Assembly: GCA_937894585.1 (NCBI GenBank)
Contig: CALBGO010000006.1
Span: 1 to 12,743, forward strand
Reading direction: 5' to 3'
Source of the DNA: an uncultured Eubacterium sp.
Lineage (GTDB): Bacteria; Bacillota; Clostridia; Peptostreptococcales; Anaerovoracaceae
DNA length: 12,743 nt
In this document: one piece after another, positions 1 to 5,259 of the stretch
Layout of the letters: every line of letters begins with the position of its first letter
Position numbering within the stretch: the first letter of the stretch is position 1
Position numbers and translations under genes: made by a program
Notes under the pieces: generated by a model
What the model was told of the DNA's origin: nothing
The model's database searches: none
The model's input: only the letters and a program-made list of their open reading frames with translations

Positions 1-52
1 CCGTACGTACGGTGCAATGGGAGGGTGAGAAAAATTCCTCACTCTACCCTAT

Positions 53-622
53 TTATTGTAAAAGCGTCAGAAGGACAGGTTCGATTTTTTCCCACGGAAA
101 GCCGACGACGGTGTTATATGAACCGCAGAACCGGTCTATGTATTTGCTGAAAATGCCTTGAATTGCATAAGCGCCGGCTTTGTCATAAGGTTCGTCGGTG
201 TCCAAATAGGCGTTGATTTCTTCATCTGTAAGGTCTTTGCAGAAAACTTCGGTTACATCGCAAAGTACGGTGCGGAACGGTTCTTTTGCTGTCAGGATTG
301 CCGCGCCCGTAACAACCTGATGACCGGTATTTTTTATTTTGGAAATCATAGAAAAGGCATCTTCGCGATTCTGCGGTTTTCCGAGGATTTCATCTTTGAA
401 TACCACAGTGTCTGCGGCGATGATAATGCTGCCTTTTTCAGAATCTTTTTCGACTGCCAGAGCTTTTTTCAGAGCAAGAAACATAACTGCATCTTTTGCG
501 CTGATGCCGGAGGGCAGGGTTTCGTCAATATCCGCAGGAACGATATCGGGGCTGTATCCGTGCTTTTTCATCATTTCGATACGGCGGGGCGAAGAAGACG
601 CCAGAATAATTTTTCGATTCAT
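53..622 (-). CDS. maf: Maf family nucleoside triphosphate pyrophosphatase
   Basis: Cytosolic Maf/HAM1-type enzyme that hydrolyses non-canonical or surplus nucleotides to the monophosphate plus pyrophosphate; family members are linked to septum inhibition and nucleotide-pool cleaning. Seen in the 189-residue protein: the N-terminal loop SSSPRR (residues 9-14), ADT with the catalytic-type Asp71, GKP (81-83), EPYDKAGAYAIQG (144-156) and GSYNTVVGFP (167-176), all in the family order and at full family length. Arg13, Lys82 and Gln155 match the pattern of the dTTP/UTP-preferring subgroup rather than the m7GTP type; this specificity is inferred. The ATG start is preceded by GGAGG (631-635 read on the minus strand) at 8 bases. 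The gene is divergent from spoVAC and its likely promoter overlaps the spoVA promoter. It is not part of the spore operon. Confidence 0.95.
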   Translation of the reverse strand: MNRKIILASSSPRRIEMMKKHGYSPDIVPADIDETLPSGISAKDAVMFLALKKALAVEKDSEKGSIIIAADTVVFKDEILGKPQNREDAFSMISKIKNTGHQVVTGAAILTAKEPFRTVLCDVTEVFCKDLTDEEINAYLDTDEPYDKAGAYAIQGIFSKYIDRFCGSYNTVVGFPWEKIEPVLLTLLQ

Positions 623-641
623 TTTTTTACCTCCGTATTAT

Positions 642-670
642 ATTATCGCATATTTTTTTGTGTTTGCCAA
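642..670 (-). promoter_or_regulatory. Sigma-A-like promoter for maf
   Basis: Read on the minus strand, TTGGCA (670-665) is followed after 17 bases by GATAAT (647-642), a near-consensus vegetative promoter. The predicted start lies near 635, giving a leader of only about 14 bases that begins around the GGAGG ribosome site of maf. Inferred from spacing and consensus only. Confidence 0.5.
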
Positions 671-676
671 ATACTA
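648..676 (+). promoter_or_regulatory. Sigma-G-like promoter for the spoVA operon
   Basis: GCATA (648-652) fits the sigma-G -35 pattern GHATR. After 17 bases AATACTA (670-676) fits the -10 pattern CATACTA except at its first base. Known: spoVA operons are transcribed in the forespore by sigma G. The site lies about 40 bases upstream of the spoVAC GTG and shares its DNA with the oppositely directed maf promoter. Confidence 0.45.
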
Positions 677-716
677 AGAAAGAAACGGAAAGAGAATTTT
701 CTATGGAGGGAAACAA

Positions 717-1190
717 GTGGAAAAAGATTTGGATAAAAAAATAGAAAAGAAAGATGTTGCGAAGGCATATGAGCAGTATACAAAGCAGTTTACGCCGAAA
801 CCTGCGTATTTCTCCAACAGCATCAGAGCTTTTTTGATCGGCGGACTTCTATGTACGGCGGCGTATTTTGTAAATAATATATTGATAAACCGCGGTGTTT
901 CTGAAAAAGATGCACAAGTTTTTGTCACCATCGGAATTGTGGTTTTGGCGCAGCTTTTAACGGGACTCGGCGTGTTTGACAGGATTGCCCGTTTTGCAGG
1001 GGCGGGAGTCATTGTGCCGATCAGCGGTTTTGCGAATTCTATGGTGGCGCCGGCTTTGGAGTACAAAAAAGAGGGGCTGGTTTTAGGCGTCGGAGCCAAG
1101 ATGTTCTCGGTTGCCGGGCCGGTACTTGTCTGCGGTATAGCCTCAGCCACCGCAGTCGGTGTAATTTACTGGATTATCGGACTCTTTTAG
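717..1190 (+). CDS. spoVAC: Stage V sporulation protein AC
   Basis: Integral membrane protein of the spore inner membrane, part of the SpoVA channel that moves Ca-dipicolinic acid into the forespore and releases it at germination; the Bacillus homologue behaves as a mechanosensitive channel. The 157-residue product has a charged N-terminus (1-29), then hydrophobic segments at about 37-57, 66-87, 94-113 and 121-156, with the family-typical stretches FTPKPAYFSNSIRAF and GFANSMVAPALEYKKEG. Length matches the family (about 150). The start is GTG at 717, set by GGAGG at 704-708 with 8 bases spacing; no better ATG exists. It is the first gene of a spoVAC-(small ORF)-spoVAD-spoVAE set, the short form usual in Clostridia without spoVAA, AB or AF. 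Transcription probably depends on sigma G. Confidence 0.96.
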   Translation: MEKDLDKKIEKKDVAKAYEQYTKQFTPKPAYFSNSIRAFLIGGLLCTAAYFVNNILINRGVSEKDAQVFVTIGIVVLAQLLTGLGVFDRIARFAGAGVIVPISGFANSMVAPALEYKKEGLVLGVGAKMFSVAGPVLVCGIASATAVGVIYWIIGLF

Positions 1191-1192
1191 AA

Positions 1193-1354
1193 ATGTACGA
1201 AATATTTTGTAAGGCTTGGAAAGATTTTGTTTTAGAGATTTTTAGAGATTTGAATGATTTTGTTTTAAGCTTTGCGAAGAGTTTTTGGTTTACTGCTGCT
1301 GTAATTACAGCGGATTTTTTAAAACATCAGTCGTTTAATAAATGTAAACGGTAA
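1193..1354 (+). CDS. Small hypothetical ORF filling the spoVAC-spoVAD gap
   Basis: Not recognised. An uninterrupted 53-codon frame opens with ATG two bases after the spoVAC stop and ends with TAA at 1352-1354; that TAA abuts the GGAGGA ribosome site of spoVAD. There is no clear Shine-Dalgarno of its own, so translation would rest on re-initiation after spoVAC. The product would be rich in Phe, Lys and Asp. An 11-residue step is repeated (DFVLEIFRDLN then DFVLSFAKSFW, residues 11-32), as in an amphipathic helix, followed by a hydrophobic FWFTAAVITADFL (31-43) and a basic tail. The underlying DNA is AT-rich and contains a 12-base repeat 33 bases apart and a 10-base tandem duplication, so repeat expansion of non-coding DNA is the alternative explanation. 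No homologue known to me. Confidence 0.4.
   Translation: MYEIFCKAWKDFVLEIFRDLNDFVLSFAKSFWFTAAVITADFLKHQSFNKCKR
1231..1250 (+). repeat. 10-base tandem duplication
   Basis: TTTAGAGATT occurs twice head to tail (1231-1240, 1241-1250). It lies between two copies of GATTTTGTTTTA (1223-1234 and 1256-1267) that are 33 bases apart, a multiple of three that keeps the small ORF in frame. Confidence 0.85.
1296..1320 (+). terminator. Terminator-like hairpin inside the spoVAC-spoVAD gap
   Basis: CTGCTGT (1296-1302), loop AATT, ACAGCGG (1307-1313): a 7-bp stem with one G-T wobble, followed by A and six T (1315-1320). This has the form of a short intrinsic terminator and would act as an attenuator in front of spoVAD. 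It also lies within the small ORF, so the bases may simply be coding. Confidence 0.35.
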
Positions 1355-1363
1355 GGAGGAGCT

Positions 1364-2461
1364 ATGGCACAGAAAAAGCTGGGAAAACAGACAGTCAGAT
1401 TCGATACCTGTCCGTATATTATAGGCGCAGCGGCATCCGGCGGGAAAAAAGAAGGAGAAGGGCCTCTTGCGTCCTGGTTTGATTTGATACTGGAAGATGA
1501 TATGTTCGGTGAAAAAACCTGGGAAAAAGCGGAAAGTAAAATGCTGAAGGAAACTATGCTGACTGCCCTTAAAAAATCGGGAAAGGAAAAATCGGAGATA
1601 GATCTGGTGCTGAGCGGCGATCTTCTGAATCAGATTATGTCGTCTTCTTTTATGGCAAGGGATTTACATCTTCCTTTTTTGGGGCTTTACGGAGCCTGTT
1701 CAACGATGACCGAATCTCTTCTGCTCGGTTCTATGCTGACGGACGGCGGATTTGCACATAATATTATTGTCGGTGCCTCGAGTCATTTCTGTACTGCGGA
1801 GAGACAGTTTCGTATGCCGGTGGAACATGGGAATCAAAGACCGCCTTCGGCGCAGTGGACTGCAACTGCTTCGGGGGCAATGGTAGTATCCGAGAAGCCT
1901 TCTGATTTTTCTCAGGTAGGAGTCACTGCGAAGACAGGGGAAGCAGTCTCCGGCGGCAAGCGGCTGTTTCCGCAGAAAAACATAGCGGTGGATTGCGGAA
2001 CGATTGGAAAAGTAATCGATGCGGGTGTAAAAGATGCCAATCAGATGGGAGCTGCCATGGCGCCTGCGGCGGTGGATACGATACTGAATCATTTTGAGGA
2101 TACGGGAAGAACGCCGTCTTATTATGATTTGATCTTGACGGGAGACTTAGGCTATATCGGCAAGGATATCGCAGCGGATTTATTAAAGGATGCGGGTCTT
2201 GCCGCAGAGGATGTGGACAGGCGCTATGATGACTGCGGCACTATGCTGTATTACCGAAAGGAACAGGATGTTCACGGCGGGGGAAGCGGCTGCGGATGTT
2301 CCGCCTGTGTGTTCAGCGGCAATATAATCCAGAGAATGCAGAGGGGAGAGCTTTCAAAGGTTCTTCTGATTTCCACAGGTGCTATGCTTTCTACAGTCAG
2401 TCCGTTTCAGGGAGAGAGTATTCCGGGGATTGCCCATGCAGTGTCATTATCAGTATGTTAA
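1364..2461 (+). CDS. spoVAD: Stage V sporulation protein AD
   Basis: Cytoplasmic-face, thiolase-fold subunit of the SpoVA complex; the Bacillus protein binds dipicolinic acid and is needed for its uptake into spores. Visible family motifs: SGDLLNQ (84-90), YGACSTMTES (109-118), ASSHFCTAERQFRMPVEHG (138-156), MGAAMAPAAVDTI (228-240), YDLILTGDLG (254-263), YDDCGTMLY (288-296), GGGSGCGCSA (305-314), STGAMLS (337-343) and ESIPGIAHAV (351-360). The ATG start has a strong GGAGG at 1355-1359. At 365 residues it is longer than the Bacillus protein (about 338, from memory). The extra length appears to be a roughly 20-residue insertion around 190-213 (from TGEAVSGGKRLF), just before IGKV. The last residues, SLSVC, replace the usual charged end, but the fold appears complete. 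Confidence 0.95.
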   Translation: MAQKKLGKQTVRFDTCPYIIGAAASGGKKEGEGPLASWFDLILEDDMFGEKTWEKAESKMLKETMLTALKKSGKEKSEIDLVLSGDLLNQIMSSSFMARDLHLPFLGLYGACSTMTESLLLGSMLTDGGFAHNIIVGASSHFCTAERQFRMPVEHGNQRPPSAQWTATASGAMVVSEKPSDFSQVGVTAKTGEAVSGGKRLFPQKNIAVDCGTIGKVIDAGVKDANQMGAAMAPAAVDTILNHFEDTGRTPSYYDLILTGDLGYIGKDIAADLLKDAGLAAEDVDRRYDDCGTMLYYRKEQDVHGGGSGCGCSACVFSGNIIQRMQRGELSKVLLISTGAMLSTVSPFQGESIPGIAHAVSLSVC

Positions 2462-2708
2462 ATAGTATAAACACTGAATCATCTGTACGACAGGAAGTAT
2501 AACGATGCATTTCAGTCTGATTTTCTCCGGACGAAGCAGTCGTTTCGGTATGATGGGGACGGTAGGAAAACCAGGTCTGATGAAGCAATTCAAAAGAGAA
2601 GGTGAAATACCGGATGCAAGATAAGCAGGCCGGAGAATACAGGAGCGTTTTGGGAAGAATGCCGAAACTGCTGCTGTAAAATATAAAAACTATGGGAGAT
2701 ACAGTTTT
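2462..2708 (+). other. spoVAD-spoVAE intergenic gap
   Basis: Two hundred and forty-seven bases separate two genes that are normally close together. No promoter or terminator was recognised. The only coding candidate is the 39-codon frame at 2505-2624. Continuing that frame past its single TAA stays open into spoVAE, which is in the same phase. The ribosome site of spoVAE, GGGAGA (2694-2699), lies at the right end. Confidence 0.6.
2505..2624 (+). CDS. Weak 39-residue candidate ORF between spoVAD and spoVAE
   Basis: ATG at 2505 is preceded by AGGAAG (2492-2497) at a 7-base spacing, an acceptable ribosome site. The frame runs 39 codons to TAA (2622-2624). The product would be basic and rich in Gly, Ser, Arg and Met (start MHFSLIFSGRSSRFG), with no recognised motif. 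It may be a chance frame or a remnant; the only positive evidence is the ribosome site and the otherwise unexplained gap. Confidence 0.18.
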   Translation: MHFSLIFSGRSSRFGMMGTVGKPGLMKQFKREGEIPDAR

Positions 2709-3062
2709 ATGGATTATCTGATTACATTTTTAGTAGGAGGAGGAATCTGCGTCATAGGACAGATTCTGATGGATACAACGAAACTTACTGCACCGAGAAT
2801 TCTGGTGATTTTTGTGGTTGCCGGCGTGGCGCTGCAGGCTCTGCAGCTGTACGAGCCTCTCGTACAGGCCGCCCATCAGGGCGCCGCCACGCCGCTTCCC
2901 GGCTTTGGCTACGCCCTTGCGAAAGGAGCTATGGAAGGTGCAAAAGAAGGATTTTTAGGCGCAATTACCGGCGCAGTAAAAGCTACCGCCGCAGGTATCG
3001 CGGCAGCAGTCAGCTTTGGGTATATAGTGGCGGTACTGTTCAGCCCCAAGTCGCCGAAATGA
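2709..3062 (+). CDS. spoVAE: Stage V sporulation protein AE (SpoVAEb type)
   Basis: Small membrane protein of the SpoVA dipicolinate channel. The 117-residue product matches the SpoVAEb length and begins with the family's first membrane segment and cytosolic turn (YLITFLVGGGICVIGQIL, residues 3-20, then MDTTKLTAPRILV). Next come a second segment (30-48), the conserved P-x-G stretch TPLPGFGYALAKGA (61-74) and EGAKEGFLGAITG (76-88), and a last hydrophobic segment (92-111). The ATG start has GGGAGA 8-9 bases upstream. The stretch at about 2865-2930 is clearly more GC-rich than the rest of the gene. It is the last gene of the spoVA operon; a terminator follows at 3154-3195. Confidence 0.95.
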   Translation: MDYLITFLVGGGICVIGQILMDTTKLTAPRILVIFVVAGVALQALQLYEPLVQAAHQGAATPLPGFGYALAKGAMEGAKEGFLGAITGAVKATAAGIAAAVSFGYIVAVLFSPKSPK

Positions 3063-3153
3063 GCGAAGCGACCAGAGAAACGAACGGAGCGAGAGTTGCC
3101 TTTTCCCCCACGTTTTCTTTGCGCAATAGAGTAATTCCCTGAAATCCTTGAAT

Positions 3154-3195
3154 TCCCTGCAAACTGCTTTTAGTGCGGATTGCAGGGATTTTTTT
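3154..3195 (+). terminator. Rho-independent terminator of the spoVA operon
   Basis: TCCCTGCAA (3154-3162) pairs perfectly with TTGCAGGGA (3180-3188) around a 17-base loop, followed by seven T (3189-3195). It lies 92 bases past the spoVAE stop and is the only good terminator downstream of that gene. A second AATTCCCTG at 3133-3141 repeats the left arm. Confidence 0.8.
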
Positions 3196-3346
3196 GCAGA
3201 AAAGAAGGGGGTATATGAAGGTTTTAAGAGTGATTTTCAATGATTTTATAGGAAATTTATTAAAAAATACTTCAATATAATTATAAAAATGGTAATTTAT
3301 AGAATAATTCAAGGCTTCAGTGGTTATTTTTTTTTTCTGCTTTCGC

Positions 3347-3390
3347 AAAAAAGTCCCCCACAAAAACAGAAATTTGAAGAGTGCGGGGGA
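3347..3390 (-). terminator. Terminator-like hairpin reading leftward
   Basis: TCCCCC (3354-3359) pairs with GGGGGA (3385-3390), extended after one mismatch by two pairs. Read on the minus strand, the stem is followed by C and six T (complement of 3347-3352). No minus-strand gene feeds into it, so if real it would only block antisense transcription towards spoVA. Confidence 0.3.
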
Positions 3391-3456
3391 TTTCGGGAGG
3401 TAAAATAGCAAAATATACTGGTAAGGGGTATACACGCCAACCTTTTTTATCTCGCG

Positions 3457-3663
3457 GTGCAGAAGTGTCTTAGAGATTAGGAATGTCTCAAGGCGCGAAA
3501 ATGCTTTATAAAAAGGAAATGCTTCGAAGTGCAGAGAAGACTCAAAAGCGGAAATACCTGAAAGTGCAGAGATGAGTCAAGAGTGGAAATATCTGAAAGT
3601 GCAGGAGTACCAAGAAGAAATCTCTGAAAGCGTGGAAGATCTAAGAGCTGAATCCGGTGGAAA
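3457..3663 (+). repeat. Degenerate ~35-base tandem array, six units
   Basis: Units begin with GTGCAG or a variant and end with CTGAAA or similar: 3457-3492, 3493-3528, 3529-3563, 3564-3598, 3599-3629 and 3630-3663 (36, 36, 35, 35, 31 and 34 bases). Units three and four are the best preserved (core GGAAATAxCTGAAA). Outer units are strongly diverged. Units are contiguous with no unique spacers, which excludes a CRISPR array. Confidence 0.7.
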
Positions 3664-3716
3664 GCTCTGTTTTGAAGAAGTGAAAAACGTTTTTTTCAGA
3701 GTGCAGCTGTGCCGAT

Positions 3717-3743
3717 GCCGGCATATCGTTACAATTACAGCTG
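3717..3743 (+). repeat. 27-base direct repeat, copy 1
   Basis: Begins GCCGGCATATCGTTACAATT and ends ACAGCTG. It matches 3782-3808 at 22 of 27 positions, 65 bases apart. It may be a binding site or a remnant of a larger duplication. Confidence 0.75.
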
Positions 3744-3781
3744 TTAAATTTACATTACACTGATTGGGAGCGCATACATAA

Positions 3782-3808
3782 GTCGGTATACCGTTACAAT
3801 TTCAACTG
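3782..3808 (+). repeat. 27-base direct repeat, copy 2
   Basis: Begins GTCGGTATACCGTTACAATT and ends TCAACTG. It is the partner of 3717-3743 and directly precedes the 29-base tandem array. Confidence 0.75.
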
Positions 3809-3811
3809 CGG

Positions 3812-3955
3812 GAATTCGGTGAAAAAGTTCGCGTTGTAAGAATCTTATGAAAAAAATTTGTGTTGTGAGAATGCGGTGAAAAAAGCTCGCCCTGTAAGAA
3901 TCCCGTGAAAACAGTTTTCTTTGTGAAGGCCCCGTGAAAAAAGCTTGCTTTTCTT
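3812..3955 (+). repeat. 29-base tandem array, five units
   Basis: Units at 3812-3839 (28 bases), 3840-3868, 3869-3897, 3898-3926 and 3927-3955 share the form GAATxxxGTGAAAAAAG, then TCGC or a variant, then TGTAA or TGTGA. The array runs to the -35 box of the promoter of the next gene, so its copy number sets what lies directly upstream of that promoter. Confidence 0.8.
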
Positions 3956-3982
3956 TACAACAACATAGAAGTATGGTAAACT
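3954..3982 (+). promoter_or_regulatory. Sigma-A promoter of the wall polymer cassette
   Basis: TTTACA (3954-3959), a 17-base spacer, and TAAACT (3977-3982) preceded by TGG, an extended -10. The predicted start near 3989 lies about 20 bases before ATG 4009. It therefore argues against any coding start upstream of 4009, since such a start would lie inside this promoter. Confidence 0.6.
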
Positions 3983-4008
3983 ATTACGGTAAAATTATAG
4001 GTGGAAGT

Positions 4009-5121
4009 ATGACTTTAATTATAAAAATCGGCAAGTTTTGCCTGCGTTTATTATATGGGGTTTTGAAAATTTTCCCGGTTAAAAAGAATAAGGTACTGTT
4101 TCTGAGCAGGCAGTCTGACGAACTGAGCCTGGATTTTTCTATGTTAAAAGACAGAATGGAAGAAAAGAAGCCGGATATTCGGATTGTCAGCATATGCAAT
4201 CGTCTGGATGACAGCGGAAAGGGCATTGTCGGTTTCGGGATAGATACGCTGAAAAGTATGTATCATCTGGCGACAAGCAGAGTCTGCGTATTGGATGCTT
4301 ACTGGCCGGCGGTTTCGATTCTGCATCATAAGAAGGAGCTGACAGTGATTCAGATGTGGCATGCCATCGGCAAGATTAAGAAATCCGGGTATCAGACGCT
4401 GGACAAGGATTCGGGCAGAAGCAGAGCTGTCGCCGAACTTTTGTGTATGCACAGAAATTACGACTATATTATAGCAGGGGGAAAGGCATGGAATCCGTTT
4501 TATTGTCAGTCTTTCGACACGACAGAGGATAAGCTTGTAAATATCGGACTTCCGCGGATAGACCATCTCCTTGAAACCGAAGAAGAAAATCGGCAGAAAG
4601 TACTCTCTGCATATCCGGAGCTTTTGGAAAAACAGGTGATTCTTTATGCGCCGACTTTCAGACGAAATATTGAGCTGCGCTGGGAGAGCCTGCTTGAAGA
4701 AGTTGACTTTGAAAAGTATGCTCTGATTATAAAAGGACACCCTAATCAGAAGATAGAGTGCGAAAAGGAAGGCGTATTTCTGTGTCCTGAATTTAAGGCG
4801 GTGGATTTACTTTCGGTATGCGATTATCTGATTACCGATTATTCGGCAATCGCGTTGGAAGCCGCTGTGCTTAATAAGAAAACTTATTACTATTTGTATG
4901 ATTTTGAGGAATATACAGAGAAAAACGGTATCAATGTCAGTCCCTTCGACTCTATGCCCGGCTGTGCATTTCGCTCGGCAGCTGATTTGATGCGAGATCT
5001 TGAAAGCGGAAACTACAGGCAGGAGGTTTTGGAGAACTACAGAAAGAAGTATCTTCCCGAAAATCTTGGAACTTCTGCGGAACAGCTTTCGGATTTTGTT
5101 CTGAGGCGGATTGAGAGATAG
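4009..5121 (+). CDS. CDP-glycerol glycerophosphotransferase family protein (TagB/TagF-like)
   Basis: Membrane-associated transferase of the teichoic acid family (Glyphos_transf), which moves glycerol-phosphate or a similar polyol-phosphate from a CDP-activated donor to a lipid-linked acceptor. In the 370-residue product: an N-terminal basic hydrophobic stretch (1-25), QMWHAIGKIKKSGY (115-128, the family's WH-G segment), GLPRID (180-185), LYAPTFRR (212-219), KGHPN (242-246) and DYLITDYSAIALEAAVL (272-288). His118 and the HPN histidine are the expected catalytic-type residues. The frame is open from 3934, but a promoter and a 29-base repeat array occupy that DNA; ATG 4009 with AGGTGG (3999-4004) is preferred. 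The size suits a primase or short-chain enzyme (TagB-like, about 380) rather than a long polymerase. It leads the cassette. The exact donor cannot be told from sequence. Confidence 0.87.
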   Translation: MTLIIKIGKFCLRLLYGVLKIFPVKKNKVLFLSRQSDELSLDFSMLKDRMEEKKPDIRIVSICNRLDDSGKGIVGFGIDTLKSMYHLATSRVCVLDAYWPAVSILHHKKELTVIQMWHAIGKIKKSGYQTLDKDSGRSRAVAELLCMHRNYDYIIAGGKAWNPFYCQSFDTTEDKLVNIGLPRIDHLLETEEENRQKVLSAYPELLEKQVILYAPTFRRNIELRWESLLEEVDFEKYALIIKGHPNQKIECEKEGVFLCPEFKAVDLLSVCDYLITDYSAIALEAAVLNKKTYYYLYDFEEYTEKNGINVSPFDSMPGCAFRSAADLMRDLESGNYRQEVLENYRKKYLPENLGTSAEQLSDFVLRRIER

Positions 5122-5241
5122 GAAGCTTTCGGATTTTGTTCTGAAGCTGATTGAGAAATAAAGAGCTTGCGGGTTTTGTCCTGAGGTGGATTGAGAAATA
5201 GGGAGCTTGCGGGTTTTGTTCCGAAGCGGATTGAAAAATAA
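5082..5241 (+). repeat. 40-base tandem array copying the gene 3' end and stop codon, four units
   Basis: Units 5082-5121, 5122-5161, 5162-5201 and 5202-5241 are each exactly 40 bases. The first is the last 40 coding bases of the TagB-like gene including its TAG. The next three follow downstream, each ending in TAA or TAG. Units 1 and 2 agree at about 34 of 40 positions. Because 40 is not a multiple of three, the later units do not continue the reading frame. Confidence 0.92.
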
Positions 5242-5259
5242 GGAGAAAGAATTACGGAT

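Larger units (their letters stand above)
3063..4008. other. Long non-coding region between spoVAE and the wall polymer cassette
   Basis: About 946 bases with no convincing gene. In order it holds a purine-rich stretch with GAGCGAAGCGA-like repeats (3063-3100), the spoVA terminator (3154-3195), an AT-rich stretch (3200-3345), an opposing terminator-like hairpin (3347-3390), a ~35-base degenerate tandem array (3457-3663), a 27-base direct repeat pair (3717-3743 and 3782-3808), a 29-base tandem array (3812-3955) and a promoter (3954-3982). Open frames here (a 131-codon minus-strand frame ending at 3040 and a 63-codon frame at 3572-3763) fall on repeats or low-complexity DNA and look spurious. 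Confidence 0.7.

Noticed and set aside
1..45. 12-base palindrome at 1-12 and an imperfect hairpin downstream of maf
   Set aside because: The hairpin has mismatches when read on the maf strand and no T-run; the window edge prevents judgement.
3040..3435. 131-codon minus-strand frame
   Set aside because: Overlaps the spoVAE end, runs through the terminator and two hairpins, and has low-complexity Lys/Phe/Ile content with no motif.
3572..3763. 63-codon plus-strand frame
   Set aside because: Begins inside the 35-base array and is built from its units; no ribosome site and no recognisable protein.
3457..3955. CRISPR array
   Set aside because: Units are contiguous, degenerate and lack unique spacers; no cas gene in view.
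3934..4008. Upstream start for the TagB-like gene at 3934 or 3974
   Set aside because: The DNA is the last 29-base repeat unit plus a good extended -10 promoter; ATG 4009 has a ribosome site and the normal family length.
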